Below, piece after piece: positions 16,897 to 25,691 of a stretch of 64,000 nt of DNA. Location of the stretch: positions 1 through 64,000 of the forward strand of contig CAZGRP010000016.1 in NCBI GenBank assembly GCA_964527995.1, read 5' to 3'. The position numbers were made by a program, and so were the translations under genes. Below the pieces are notes generated by a model that was given only the letters and a program-made list of their open reading frames with translations, did no database searches and had not been told where the DNA came from. The DNA is from CAZGRP01 sp964527995. Its GTDB lineage: Bacteria > Zhuqueibacterota > Zhuqueibacteria > Oceanimicrobiales > CAZGRP01. Position 1 is the first letter of the stretch. Each line of letters begins with the position of its first letter.

Positions 16897-17511
16897 GTGC
16901 AAGTTTTCTCTGACATCATCCCAGGCCGCCTCATTTTGGCTTCTGAGTCGCCTCGCCGGGCCGAGCTGCTACGCCTGCTCGGTATGCCGTTTGAGGTTGC
17001 TCCCAGTGAGGCGGACGAAGATCGGGGACCGACGGAGCCGGTGGAGCACGTCCTGGAGATGTCCAGGCGCAAGGCGCGAGCGGTCGCCGAAAGCGTGGCG
17101 GCAGGGATCGTCATTGGTGCCGACACCATCGTCGTCATTGATGGGCGAATTCTCGGCAAGCCACGCGATGCCGGAGAGGCACGGCAGATGCTGCGGGCAC
17201 TGAGCGGGCGCACCCACTACGTGTTCACTGGGTTCACGATGGTGGAAAAGCCTTCAGGCAGGAGCCTGTCGGACTTCGAGCGCACCGCTGTGCATTTCCG
17301 GCCGTTGGAGGATGACGAAATCGATGCCTACGTCGCGACGGGTCACCCGTTCGATAAAGCCGGTGCCTACGGCATCCAGGATGAAAGCGCCGTCTTTGCC
17401 GATCGCATCGAAGGGTGCTTTTACAATGTCGTGGGATTCCCGTTGACGAAGTTCTATCTCGCCCTGCGTTCCTTCGTTGGCAGACCCATAGCAGCCAAAG
17501 CCGCTGGATAG
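16897..17511 (+). CDS. maf: Maf-family nucleotide pyrophosphatase
   Basis: Cleaves dTTP/UTP or modified nucleoside triphosphates to monophosphates (house-cleaning pyrophosphatase). Family motifs: ILASESPRRAELLRLLG, GADTIVVIDG, GKPRDAGEARQMLRALSG and DKAGAYGIQ. The dTTP/UTP subtype is likely but not proven. Several starts are possible. GTG 16897 follows AAGGAG by only four bases and gives 204 residues starting VQVFSDIIPGRLILAS; GTG 16876 has a purine run before it. An ATG at 16840 would overlap dtd by 26 bases and is less likely. Confidence 0.92.
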   Translation: MQVFSDIIPGRLILASESPRRAELLRLLGMPFEVAPSEADEDRGPTEPVEHVLEMSRRKARAVAESVAAGIVIGADTIVVIDGRILGKPRDAGEARQMLRALSGRTHYVFTGFTMVEKPSGRSLSDFERTAVHFRPLEDDEIDAYVATGHPFDKAGAYGIQDESAVFADRIEGCFYNVVGFPLTKFYLALRSFVGRPIAAKAAG

Positions 17512-17551
17512 CGGCATGTGAACGCGGATGCACCTGCAAAATCAGGACTCC

Positions 17552-18625
17552 ATGGAAACACTCGGTAAGAAGCTCAAGAGTGCTCGCAAGACCAAGGGCC
17601 TCACGGTCGAGGCGCTGAGCGAGAAGACCAAGATCAATCGCGACTTCATCGCTGCCATGGAGCGCGATGACTTCGCCTTTCTGCCGCGACCCTATGTGCG
17701 CGGATTCTTGAGGCAAGTGGCTGCGGCTGTGGGGGTCGACCCGGATGAGGCGGTTTCGGTCCTTGAATCGCTATCCCAAGGAGCAGAGGAATCTGCCGAT
17801 ACGCCGGCTCAAGAGGCGCAGCAGGAGCCGCCAACGCAATCGCAGAGCGGCGAGGTGGATGCTGGCCGTGTGAAGACGGGGTCGGAAGGCCGTAGCCGCT
17901 CTGGGCGGAAAGGACGCCAGAGGGAGGCGGGGCCGAAAGCCGGAGCCTCGCCTGCGATGCCCGCCGATGCCGCCGCTCCGGTGGCCGAAAGCCCGATTGG
18001 ACCCCCGATTCCAGCACAAGCTGCAGGAGGGGGGCGGAGGGCTGCGCCGACGGGTACTCTTGCACCGTCTGGCAAACGGCTGGAATGGCTGCTTGGAACT
18101 GCCGCCGCTGTCGTCGGTCTGGCAATCCTTTTGATCTACATCAGTTATAACCGCTCGGTCTCCAGGGATGCAGCTCAGCCGGTACAAGAGTTGCCCCTGG
18201 AAACGGCGCTACAGCCGGCGGACTCCAGCGCCGAGGCATGGGTTGAACCGGAACCCCAGAACTTGCAGCTTCAGGTGATGGCCGATCAGGCCACGTGGAT
18301 GCGGGTTGTCATCGACGACCGGGACACATCCGAAGTCACCCTGCGCCAGGGCCAGAGCAAAACCTGGGAGGCAACCCGGCGATTTGGCATGCGATTCGGC
18401 AATGCAGGCGGTGTACGCTTGCTCCTGAATGGACGCGACCTGGGCAGGCCTGGGAGAAGTGGCCAGGTGGTGTCCATCACGGTCAGCCGGGAGGGCATCG
18501 TCAATCGCCGCGTGTACGCGCCGAGGCGAGCGCAGCCGGACAGTGTCGCGTCTGTGGATCCTGGTGCAGGGATGCCCCTCGCCGCGGATGTCCAGGGGAT
18601 CGGAGGCCGCCATGGGACGCGTTAA
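17552..18625 (+). CDS. RodZ-like protein: cytoplasmic HTH, one membrane helix, DUF4115 domain
   Basis: 357 residues. An N-terminal helix-turn-helix of the RodZ type (METLGKKLKSARKTKGLTVE, then EALSEKTKINRDFIAAMERDD and FLPRPYVRGFLRQVA) is followed by a Pro/Ala/Gln/Gly-rich linker. A single transmembrane helix follows (WLLGTAAAVVGLAILLIYI, about residues 171-190). An extracytoplasmic DUF4115 domain ends the protein (LQLQVMADQATWMRVVIDD, TLRQGQSKTWEA, GGVRLLLNGRDLG). RodZ anchors MreB filaments during cell-wall growth; no mreB is in the window. ATG 17552 follows CAGGACTCC; ATG 17528 is the alternative. It overlaps the thioredoxin-like gene by 14 bases, and the downstream mpl fits a cell-wall theme. 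Confidence 0.88.
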   Translation: METLGKKLKSARKTKGLTVEALSEKTKINRDFIAAMERDDFAFLPRPYVRGFLRQVAAAVGVDPDEAVSVLESLSQGAEESADTPAQEAQQEPPTQSQSGEVDAGRVKTGSEGRSRSGRKGRQREAGPKAGASPAMPADAAAPVAESPIGPPIPAQAAGGGRRAAPTGTLAPSGKRLEWLLGTAAAVVGLAILLIYISYNRSVSRDAAQPVQELPLETALQPADSSAEAWVEPEPQNLQLQVMADQATWMRVVIDDRDTSEVTLRQGQSKTWEATRRFGMRFGNAGGVRLLLNGRDLGRPGRSGQVVSITVSREGIVNRRVYAPRRAQPDSVASVDPGAGMPLAADVQGIGGRHGTR

Positions 18626-19196
18626 CCTATGGGTCGTTCTGTTGATCCTGATGCTTTCAGCCACCACGGCGCCGGTGGCATCGGGGCAGGCTAGAAGAGC
18701 CCCGATCCTGCGCGGCTGGGTGACGGCCGACTCGTTGTTCTCTGCCCTGCCGCGCTGGCGCCAGCTCCATGATTCTTTCCAGCCCGATACTCTGGCTTTG
18801 CGGGCACTCAGAGCCTGGAATCTGGACCATGAGGTGCTTGTCTTCTTCGGCTCCTGGTGTCCGGACAGCCGCCGCGAAGTGCCGCGATTCATCAAGACGG
18901 TCGATCTGATCCAGAATCCGCACGTGCGCTATCGCCTCTACGCCCTGGACCGTTCCAAGCGAGATGCTGCCGGGCTGGCACAGCGATACCACATTTCAGG
19001 AGTCCCGACCTTTATCGTGCTCGAAAACGGCCAGGAGATGGGACGTATCGAGGTGCACCCGCGGCATGGCCTGGAACGCGACTGGGTTGGGATTCTGCTC
19101 AAGGATCCGGATTGGTGTGTTCGCATAGAGCGTATGGCACTGGCATTTCGGGTCTTGTTGCCGACATTTTACGTGCCGTTGTATCTCCACCCATGA
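18612..19196 (+). CDS. Exported thioredoxin-fold protein with a CPDS (single-Cys) active site
   Basis: 194 residues: signal peptide (LWVVLLILMLSATTAPVASG), then a thioredoxin fold with FFGSWCPDSRREVPRF and the cis-Pro loop ISGVPTF. The CxxC of classical thioredoxins is CPDS here (Cys83 only), so a disulfide-exchange cycle with two thiols is not possible within the motif. Family members with SWC-x-DS motifs exist in Bacteroidota, so this is probably a natural variant. A monothiol or Cys-sensor role is inferred. The start (ATG 18612) overlaps the RodZ-like gene; the stop overlaps the mpl ATG (ATGA), so translation is coupled. Confidence 0.85.
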   Translation: MGRVNLWVVLLILMLSATTAPVASGQARRAPILRGWVTADSLFSALPRWRQLHDSFQPDTLALRALRAWNLDHEVLVFFGSWCPDSRREVPRFIKTVDLIQNPHVRYRLYALDRSKRDAAGLAQRYHISGVPTFIVLENGQEMGRIEVHPRHGLERDWVGILLKDPDWCVRIERMALAFRVLLPTFYVPLYLHP

Positions 19197-20635
19197 TTCC
19201 AGAGAACGTCCAACACATCCACATGATCGCCGTCTGCGGCACCGGTATGGGGTCTCTGGCCGGTATGCTCAAAACCCGCGGCTACCACATCACCGGCTCG
19301 GACGAACACATCTATCCTCCCATGAGCACGTTCTTGGAATCGATCGGCATCTCGGTCCAGGAAGGATTCGACGCCCGCCGGTTGCAGCCGGCTCCCGACC
19401 TGGTGATCATCGGAAATGCTGTTTCGAGAGGAAATCCCGAGGCAGAGGAAGTGTTGAACCGCAAAATCCCCTACATGTCCCTGCCCGAGGCGCTGAAAGA
19501 GTTCTTCCTTCGCGGAAAATACTCTTGCGTCGTTGCGGGCACCCACGGCAAGACCACAACGAGCTCTTTGCTGGCGTGGACATTGGAGGCTTCCGGACGC
19601 AAGCCCGGATTCTTCATCGGTGGCCTACCGGAAAACTTCGGCCGTGGATTCCAACTTGGCGGCGGACCTCACTTCGTGCTCGAGGGGGACGAGTACGACT
19701 CTGCCTTTTTCGATAAAGCACCCAAATTCTTGCACTACCTGCCGGACCTGGTGATTCTGAACAATGTCGAATTCGATCACGCCGACATTTACCGGAGTTT
19801 TGAGGACGTCGTCATTGCCTTTCGTCGTCTGATCAACATCATTCCTGGCAATGGGCACCTGGTGGCCGGGATCGATGATCCGGTTGTCCAGGACCTCACC
19901 CGCTATGCCTTTTCTCATGTGCACACCTTCGGTTTCAGTAGCGATGCCGAATGGCGGGCTGTCGACGTTCGCTTCGGCCCTGAAGGAACTGCGTTCCGCG
20001 TCGAGAAGGAGGGGCAAACCGTCGCAGACCTCTCGCTGCCGCTGAGCGGCGACCACAATGTCCGCAATGCCCTGGGATGCTTCGTGGCGGCGCAGACCCT
20101 CGGCTTGTCGGCAGAGGAGATCGCTGCCGCTTTCCGGAGGTTTCGCGGCGTGCGCAAGCGGCTTCAGTTGCGCGGTGAGGTGGATGGCGTGCTCGTGTTC
20201 GACGATTTCGCTCATCATCCTACCGAAGTGCGCGAGACCTTGAACGGCTTGCGACAGCGGTATCCACAGCGTCGAATCTGGGCGTTCTTCGAACCTCGTA
20301 CTGCGACCACCAAGCGGAAGATCTTTGAGGATGCCTACGCTCGCGCATTCGAAGCCGCCGACCATGTGGTCATCGCGCCGCTTTACCGGCCCGATAAGGT
20401 GCCGGAGGGAGAGCGACTCTCGGTGGAGCAGTTGGCTGAGCGGCTGCGCACGGCCGGACTCCATGCCGTGGTCTGTCCGCTGGGCGAAGCGATGCTCGAG
20501 TTGCTCGGAGCTGAGGTCCAGCAGGGTGACATCTTGCTCTTCATGAGCAATGGTGACTTCGGCGGAGTGCCCGACAGGTTGATGCAGAAATGGGCGGAGC
20601 GCCGGAGCGTTCCGGCGAACATAACCAAAAGTTGA
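19193..20635 (+). CDS. mpl: UDP-N-acetylmuramate:L-Ala-gamma-D-Glu-meso-DAP ligase
   Basis: Recycles peptidoglycan by joining the released tripeptide (L-Ala-D-Glu-mDAP) to UDP-MurNAc with ATP. 480 residues, typical for Mpl. It starts with the Rossmann-like HIHMIAVCGTGMGSLAGML, has the P-loop GTHGKTTTS (116-124), then EGDEYDSAFFDK, VILNNVEFDHADIY and the C-terminal DDFAHHPTEVRETL. The HIHxxxxCGTGMGSLA and EGDEYDSAFFDK wording separates Mpl from MurC. Coupled to the thioredoxin-like gene by ATGA overlap. It implies a meso-DAP Gram-negative type wall. Confidence 0.93.
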   Translation: MIPENVQHIHMIAVCGTGMGSLAGMLKTRGYHITGSDEHIYPPMSTFLESIGISVQEGFDARRLQPAPDLVIIGNAVSRGNPEAEEVLNRKIPYMSLPEALKEFFLRGKYSCVVAGTHGKTTTSSLLAWTLEASGRKPGFFIGGLPENFGRGFQLGGGPHFVLEGDEYDSAFFDKAPKFLHYLPDLVILNNVEFDHADIYRSFEDVVIAFRRLINIIPGNGHLVAGIDDPVVQDLTRYAFSHVHTFGFSSDAEWRAVDVRFGPEGTAFRVEKEGQTVADLSLPLSGDHNVRNALGCFVAAQTLGLSAEEIAAAFRRFRGVRKRLQLRGEVDGVLVFDDFAHHPTEVRETLNGLRQRYPQRRIWAFFEPRTATTKRKIFEDAYARAFEAADHVVIAPLYRPDKVPEGERLSVEQLAERLRTAGLHAVVCPLGEAMLELLGAEVQQGDILLFMSNGDFGGVPDRLMQKWAERRSVPANITKS

Positions 20636-20683
20636 CACTGTGATTGCATGTGCGACGACATCAACACAGAGAAAGGACGAAGG

Positions 20684-21160
20684 ATGAGAGGAAGACCGAG
20701 AACCCGATACCAGCGACGTCCCCCTTACGACAAGCGCAAGATTATCCAGATCCTGGAAGACGTGCAGCAGCGCGCTGAAGAATCGTACGAGCCGATTCAG
20801 CTCGAAAACCTGAACGCTTTCGAGCGCAAGAAAGTCCATCAGTTTTTCGAGGATGATCCTGACTTTGAAACGCGCACTTACCGCAGCGATGACGAACGTT
20901 TCGTCCTCTGGGTCTACCCCGTCGGCAAGCTCAAGGCCTTTGCCGAGGAGAAGGCCATGGAGGCCAAGGAGACCGGCAAGAGCGTGGCCCTGCCCCCGAT
21001 GAGCAGCTACGAGCGCTTTCTCGTGCACAGTGCCTTGAAGGACTGGGGCGACATCGAGACGCTCAGCGAGGGAGAGGGCGACGAGCGTCATGTTGTCATC
21101 CACCCGATGCACTTCGGCCGCAAGCTGAAGAAGATTGCCAAGAGAATCAAGCTGATCTGA
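20684..21160 (+). CDS. Small basic protein with two tandem R3H domains
   Basis: 158 residues, strongly basic at the N-terminus (MRGRPRTRYQRR). Two R3H single-strand nucleic-acid-binding modules can be read: the first centred on FERKKVHQFF (Arg48-x3-His52) and the second on SYERFLVHSAL (Arg111-x3-His115). Each is followed by a strand pair (ERFVLWVYP; ERHVVIHP). The second closely resembles the R3H domain of Jag/KhpB, but no KH or Jag-N domain is present. Probably an RNA-binding protein. Start ATG 20684 is chosen for AAAGGACGAAGG just upstream; the ATG at 20648 lacks a site. A terminator follows at 21185. Confidence 0.85.
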   Translation: MRGRPRTRYQRRPPYDKRKIIQILEDVQQRAEESYEPIQLENLNAFERKKVHQFFEDDPDFETRTYRSDDERFVLWVYPVGKLKAFAEEKAMEAKETGKSVALPPMSSYERFLVHSALKDWGDIETLSEGEGDERHVVIHPMHFGRKLKKIAKRIKLI

Positions 21161-21184
21161 GGGGCGTCGCTGTAACCAGTCGAG

Positions 21185-21209
21185 AGACCCGCGAGGCGGC
21201 GGGTCTTTT
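21185..21209 (+). terminator. Intrinsic terminator after the R3H gene
   Basis: Perfect 8-bp stem AGACCCGC (21185-21192) and GCGGGTCT (21199-21206), loop GAGGCG, followed by a T-rich tract TTTTCTTTTTC. It ends the run that began with the UbiA gene or earlier. Confidence 0.85.
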
Positions 21210-21260
21210 CTTTTTCTGCGGGAGAGTGGCAGTCTCCAGGTGAACAGGAGGACGAACACA

Positions 21261-21899
21261 ATGAGTGGTGAAAAGTACTTCGATCAGGTCGCAGCGGAGT
21301 GGGATCGCCTGAGGGCCTCCTTCTTCAGCGAGAAGGTGCGCGAAAAGGCGTTTGCCGTTGCCGGCGTCGAGCCAGGCAGAATCGCTGCCGACGTCGGCGC
21401 AGGCACGGGTTTCATCACCGAAGGCCTGGTTCGCAAGGGGGTGCAGGTGATCGCCGTGGAGCCGTCTGCCGGAATGTTGCAACAACTGCGAGCAAAACTC
21501 GACGGTCGGGGTGAAATCGACTTCCGCATGGGGGAAGTCGAGGCGTTGCCCATCGAGGACCAGACGGTTGATTATGTGTTCGCCAACATGGTCCTCCATC
21601 ATGTGCCTTCGCCACCGGCCGCGGTGAAGGAAATGGCCCGCATCTTGAGGCCGGGCGGCAAGCTCGTTGTGACGGATATGGACGAGCATTCCTTCGAATT
21701 CCTGCGACAAGAGCAGCACGATCTTTGGCTCGGGTTCAAGAGAGTGGATGTGCGCAGATGGTTCGAGGAGGCCGGGCTCGCGGACGTTGTCGTTGACTGT
21801 GTGGGTGAGAACTGTTGCGCCGAGTCGACCAGCGGGGACGAGGTCGCCAGTGTCAGCCTTTTTGTGGCAAGCGGTGTGCGTACGTCCAGCAAGCGTTGA
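21261..21899 (+). CDS. Class I SAM-dependent methyltransferase
   Basis: 212 residues with a Methyltransferase-11/25 type fold. Motif I is ADVGAGTGFI (44-53), the acidic end of strand 2 is VIAVEPSAGML, motif II is VDYVFANMVLHHV, and motif III is ILRPGGKLVVTDMDEH. The C-terminus contains CVGENCCAES with a vicinal Cys pair, which hints at a metal- or metalloid-related substrate (compare ArsM-like enzymes), but the substrate cannot be named. ATG 21261 follows AGGAGG (21246-21251). It stands alone between a terminator and a repeat-containing spacer. Confidence 0.82.
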   Translation: MSGEKYFDQVAAEWDRLRASFFSEKVREKAFAVAGVEPGRIAADVGAGTGFITEGLVRKGVQVIAVEPSAGMLQQLRAKLDGRGEIDFRMGEVEALPIEDQTVDYVFANMVLHHVPSPPAAVKEMARILRPGGKLVVTDMDEHSFEFLRQEQHDLWLGFKRVDVRRWFEEAGLADVVVDCVGENCCAESTSGDEVASVSLFVASGVRTSSKR

Positions 21900-22286
21900 C
21901 GCGTCGCGGTGAGAAGAGCAATCGATCTGTTCGGCGGACCGCAGGCCATCGACGCCGCATCTTCGAGCTCGTGGCTGCGAGAGCCTTGATGGACCGATCG
22001 GTCGAGGGAATCGTCAATGCCCTGCGGTCTTTGGACGGCTCGGTCGAGCTAATGGCTCTCCGAGAAGGGCCATTCTTGTGGATTCCTGTTTTCGCAGGAA
22101 TGACAAACCAAAGGTAATTCTCGACTCTTGGACAGCCCCGAGTGGAGATGATGTAACTGCTCGACACAGACGTGTTCCTTGGAAAACTCCTGGCTCAGGA
22201 GCACGGACTAAAAGTCGTCATCATGGGTGTCCATTTTCAGCAGGTTCAGGACGATATCGAGGTTGTCTTTCTCTAACCTTCTTCCC
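21900..22286. other. Intergenic stretch without a recognisable gene
   Basis: 387 bases. It contains two imperfect copies of a GACCGATCGGTCGAG / GACGGCTCGGTCGAG word (about 21990 and 22034) and the 20-bp inverted repeat at 22082-22101. The rest shows no gene, clear promoter or terminator. Confidence 0.5.
22082..22101. repeat. dRS3-like 20-bp inverted repeat
   Basis: ATTCCTGTTTTCGCAGGAAT: arms ATTCCTG and CAGGAAT, flanked by GTGG and GACA. The form ATTCC-N10-GGAAT followed by GAC is that of a widespread family of dispersed intergenic repeats (called dRS3 in Neisseria). Only one copy is in the window. Confidence 0.55.
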
Positions 22287-23999
22287 ATGCGATCTTCTGC
22301 ACGCGTTCTTGGCCTCGTCATAACTTTCGCCTCCGGATGGATGGGGCTCCTGGGGGCTGGCTGCCAGTCGTCGCCAAAGGCGGACCGCATCTTCGTTGGC
22401 GGCCATGTCGTCACCATGGACGAGCGATTTCCGGAGATCGAAGCAGTGGCCGTCGGCGGGGGCCGGTTTCTGGCAGTGGGAACAACCGCTCAAATCCGCA
22501 AGGCCTATCCGGCGGCCGAGGTCGTAGATCTGGGGGGAAGGACCGTCATGCCCGGCATCATCGAGGCGCACGGACATCTGCTGAGCCTGGGCAAGAGTCT
22601 CCTGGAGCTGAATGTCAAGGGCGTCGGCGAGCCGGAAGAAGTCGTCGAGCGTGTCCGGAAGAGGGTGGAGAAGACGCCGCCTGGCGAGTGGATCGTGGGT
22701 TGGGGTTGGGACGAGGGAGCCTGGGCGGCACACTATCCCAGCAACCAGGCCTTGAGCCGCGCCGCGCCCGACAATCCGGTTTTCCTGACGGGACTTCACG
22801 GCTTCGCTGGCTGGGCCAACCGCCGCGCTCTGGAAATCGCCGGCATCACCGCGGACACCCCCGATCCGCCGAGGGGAAAGATTCTCAAGGACGCAGCGAC
22901 CGGAGAGCCGACGGGCATTTTGATGAACGCCGCCCAGGAGCTGGTGACCCGACACATCCCACCGCTGAGCCTGGAGCAGACGGAAAGGGCTTTGAAGCTG
23001 GCCGCCGAGGAATGCCTGAGGAACGGGCTCACCACCGTTCACCTGGCGGGCATATCGGCCAGGACACTCGAAGCGCTGCGATCGCTCGTACGGAAGGACG
23101 AGCTGAAGCTCCGCGTCTACGCCTTGCTCGATGCCTCTGACGCCGATCTGCTGCAGCCGTTCTTCGAGAACGGACCCGAGGTCGATTCCGGCCACAGGCT
23201 GACCGTGCGCGGGATCAAAGTGTTTGCCGATGGTGCTCTCGGCTCCCGCGGCGCCGCCCTGACCGAGCCCTACAGCGACGCACCCCAAACCAGGGGACAG
23301 CTCACCGCTCCCAAGGATTCACTCTACCGCATCACCGTCCGCGCCCTGCGCGCCGGGCTGCAGGTTGCGGTTCACGCCATCGGCGACCGCGCGAATCGCA
23401 TTACCCTTGATGCCTATGCCCAAGCCTTGAAAGAGGTGCCGGCTGCGAAAGATCCGCGCCTGCGCATCGAACATGCCCAGGTGGTCGCTCCGGAAGATGT
23501 GCAGCGTTTTGCAGGGCTGAACGTCATCGCCAGCATGCAGCCGGTTCATTGCACCTCGGACATGGGCTGGGCAGAGGACAGGCTCGGGCCGCGCCGCATC
23601 CGCTGGGCCTACGCCTGGCGATCTTTCTTGGACGCCGGCGTGCATCTGCCGCTCAGCTCCGACTACCCTGGAGAGACGCTGAACCCTTTCTGGGGCATGT
23701 ACGCCGCCGAAACACGGCAGACGCCGGAGGGTGATCCTCCGGGTGGCTGGTATCCCGAACAACGCCTGAAGCGCCAGGAGGTGCTGCGCGGCTACACCGT
23801 CGAGGCGGCCTATGCCGGTTTCGAGGAGAAGATGAAAGGGAGGATCGCGCCGGGCATGCTGGCGGACTTCATCGTCCTTTCCGACGATATCCGCACCGTG
23901 CCTTCCAGGGCTCTTCTGAAGATAAAGGTGTTGCAGACCTACGTCGGTGGCGAGCTGGTGTTTGAGGCCGGGGGAGGAGCGTCAGACCCAATCCCGTAA
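22287..23999 (+). CDS. Exported amidohydrolase-3 family protein (YtcJ-like)
   Basis: 570 residues. The N-terminus (MRSSARVLGLVITF... GLLGAGCQSSP) looks like a lipoprotein signal with a non-ideal lipobox, so a membrane-anchored periplasmic enzyme is likely. The metal-dependent amidohydrolase barrel follows: a composite beta-sandwich strand (ADRIFVGGHVVTMDE), VMPGIIEAHGHL for the first metal His pair, VHAIGDRANR, RIEHAQVV, and LSSDYPGETLNPFWGMYAA near the final Asp. Related proteins hydrolyse N-acyl or formyl-type amides, but the natural substrate of YtcJ-like enzymes is mostly unknown. ATG 22287 is chosen to give the signal peptide; no good ribosome site is seen. It ends 87 bases before a convergent gene. 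Confidence 0.87.
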   Translation: MRSSARVLGLVITFASGWMGLLGAGCQSSPKADRIFVGGHVVTMDERFPEIEAVAVGGGRFLAVGTTAQIRKAYPAAEVVDLGGRTVMPGIIEAHGHLLSLGKSLLELNVKGVGEPEEVVERVRKRVEKTPPGEWIVGWGWDEGAWAAHYPSNQALSRAAPDNPVFLTGLHGFAGWANRRALEIAGITADTPDPPRGKILKDAATGEPTGILMNAAQELVTRHIPPLSLEQTERALKLAAEECLRNGLTTVHLAGISARTLEALRSLVRKDELKLRVYALLDASDADLLQPFFENGPEVDSGHRLTVRGIKVFADGALGSRGAALTEPYSDAPQTRGQLTAPKDSLYRITVRALRAGLQVAVHAIGDRANRITLDAYAQALKEVPAAKDPRLRIEHAQVVAPEDVQRFAGLNVIASMQPVHCTSDMGWAEDRLGPRRIRWAYAWRSFLDAGVHLPLSSDYPGETLNPFWGMYAAETRQTPEGDPPGGWYPEQRLKRQEVLRGYTVEAAYAGFEEKMKGRIAPGMLADFIVLSDDIRTVPSRALLKIKVLQTYVGGELVFEAGGGASDPIP

Positions 24000-24086
24000 A
24001 GAAATGCGTCGTTGTGGGGTGCAGTTCATTGCTGGGAGGGCCATGGCGGCCGAATCGTCCTGGTGTGACTCTTGGCGCCGCAGCTC

Positions 24087-25691
24087 TCACTCCACCCAAA
24101 TCGGATTGCTCAGCGCCCAGTGCCGCCTGTGCTTGTCACCGGTTTCTACTTCGGCGCGCACGTAGGAAGGTGTTTCCAGTGAACGCAGAGGAAAGTCCGC
24201 CGACAAAGCGTAGGCATCATCGAACTCGACCATCTCCCTCTCGATCTCCTCGCGATCCTGCCCGATCACACCGCGGTAGACCCGCACCCGCCTCAGCCGG
24301 CCGAACTCGGCCGTCGATCGTGCCAGAATGCGAAGCAGGCCGCCGCCCGAGGCCGTGCCCCCCATGCGTGTGACCTCCCCGTTGTGGCTGTCGACCTGCA
24401 CGGAAACAAAAGGACCGTCCGTGACCATGCAGCGGCCGGCGCGCAGGGCTGCCAGGATCGCTTCAACTGATCGCTCCCCGTGCACATGAACCGCCGTACG
24501 CACCTTGCCAAACAGGTGGTCGTGGTGCTCGCGCATCGTGAAGAAAGGGAAGCCGATCTGCCGAAAGCGGTTGAAGTTGCCGTGGGCGTCGTTGCCGCCG
24601 TAGAGATAGAGTCTTTGTCCGGCAAGGAGCTGTCGCACCCACTGCTCGAGCCCTTCCCTGAGCCCCACATCGGAGCCGTTCCAAACCTGCAGGCCCGCCA
24701 GGTCTGGATGCCGGCAGTCGACATCCTCCCAGAAGCCACGTTGGACGAGCAGCCATTGCAGGAAGGGCGGCCGCGCCGCCGGATGCGCGGCAATCGCCAG
24801 CGCCTCTTCGGAAAGCTGATCGAGCACTTCTTCGATGCTCATCTCGGGTCGGGTGCGGAGCCAGCGTTCGGCGCCGTCGCCGCTTCCGGGAAAGAATCGC
24901 CGCGAATTCAACACCAGGAAGTGGACGTTGCGGCCGCGGGCATTGGCGCACGACACTTCCTCGCCCGGCAAAACGACCACATCGCGCTGCTGCCGGTTGA
25001 TCTCCTCGACCTCCTCCCAGAGGGCCTGCCACTTCTCGAGATTCGGATCGTTGCTGAGATAGTCGTCGGTATGATCGTCGAGGTCGTAGGAGTGGTCGGT
25101 AACCGCGAAGAACCCAAGCCCCATCGCCTTTGCCATGTTGACAGCGGCTGCAATGGGTGCGCCGAACTCTACCTGGTCGTGCGTGTAGGTGGAATGAGTG
25201 TGCAGATCGCCGTAGATCCACCCGGCGTGCCGCGGCAGAGGCTGGCTGGCGATGAGTACCGAAAGCGGCTCGTGGCTGGTGCCGATGTGGTTGTCGTTGT
25301 GGCAGCGCAGTCTTCGCCCGCTTACGCTATACTCGATCTCGACATCCAGCGACATCTTGCCGCTCTCGGGCGCGTCCATCCGGAACAGGCGCCACCACAA
25401 CGGCTGGCCGATTTCAAGGTCGTGCAGATGGAAGGGGCGGCGCCAGGTCTTTCCATCGGCAGCAGTGAGGGTGAGGGTCACGCAGTGTAGTGCCAGGGGA
25501 TAGCGGTGGGCGTCTTTGACCAGGAGGAGAACCGGCAGCGGTTGCCCGGGCTCTACTCGGTGCGGAGCATCGGCGATGATTTCGGGCTCGCGCCTTTTGA
25601 GGCGGCTGTAGAGGCCTCTGAAGCTGTAGTGCGTCTCGGCATACAGCAGGAAGCCGCAGCCGAGAAGGCCGGAGAGGAGGTCAAGCGCCAT
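24087..25691 (-). CDS. Membrane-anchored PHP-domain metallohydrolase (CehA/McbA type)
   Basis: 534 residues. A short hydrophobic N-terminus (LLSGLLGCGFLLYAETHY) precedes an Ig-like or jelly-roll region (about 40-150) and a PHP phosphoesterase domain. Metal ligands are visible in GDLHTHSTYTHDQ, FAVTDHSYD, LPGEEVS, AIAAHPAARPP and YGGNDAHGNFN. The CehA/McbA group contains phosphoesterases and amidohydrolases acting on varied substrates. It overlaps the upstream GT2 gene by 11 bases and ends a three-gene minus-strand unit (two GT2s then this), so a role in modifying or releasing a surface glycan or its phosphodiester is plausible. AGAGG precedes the ATG. Confidence 0.87.
   Translation of the reverse strand: MALDLLSGLLGCGFLLYAETHYSFRGLYSRLKRREPEIIADAPHRVEPGQPLPVLLLVKDAHRYPLALHCVTLTLTAADGKTWRRPFHLHDLEIGQPLWWRLFRMDAPESGKMSLDVEIEYSVSGRRLRCHNDNHIGTSHEPLSVLIASQPLPRHAGWIYGDLHTHSTYTHDQVEFGAPIAAAVNMAKAMGLGFFAVTDHSYDLDDHTDDYLSNDPNLEKWQALWEEVEEINRQQRDVVVLPGEEVSCANARGRNVHFLVLNSRRFFPGSGDGAERWLRTRPEMSIEEVLDQLSEEALAIAAHPAARPPFLQWLLVQRGFWEDVDCRHPDLAGLQVWNGSDVGLREGLEQWVRQLLAGQRLYLYGGNDAHGNFNRFRQIGFPFFTMREHHDHLFGKVRTAVHVHGERSVEAILAALRAGRCMVTDGPFVSVQVDSHNGEVTRMGGTASGGGLLRILARSTAEFGRLRRVRVYRGVIGQDREEIEREMVEFDDAYALSADFPLRSLETPSYVRAEVETGDKHRRHWALSNPIWVE

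Noticed and set aside
19625..21259. A 544-codon minus-strand frame opposite mpl and the R3H gene
   Set aside because: Shadow of two clear plus-strand genes; low-complexity His/Gln/Arg-rich translation with no family match.
22208..22289. Short minus-strand peptide beginning MGRRLEKDNLDIVLNLLK
   Set aside because: It reads acceptably but has no good ribosome site, overlaps the start of the amidohydrolase gene and has no recognised homologue.
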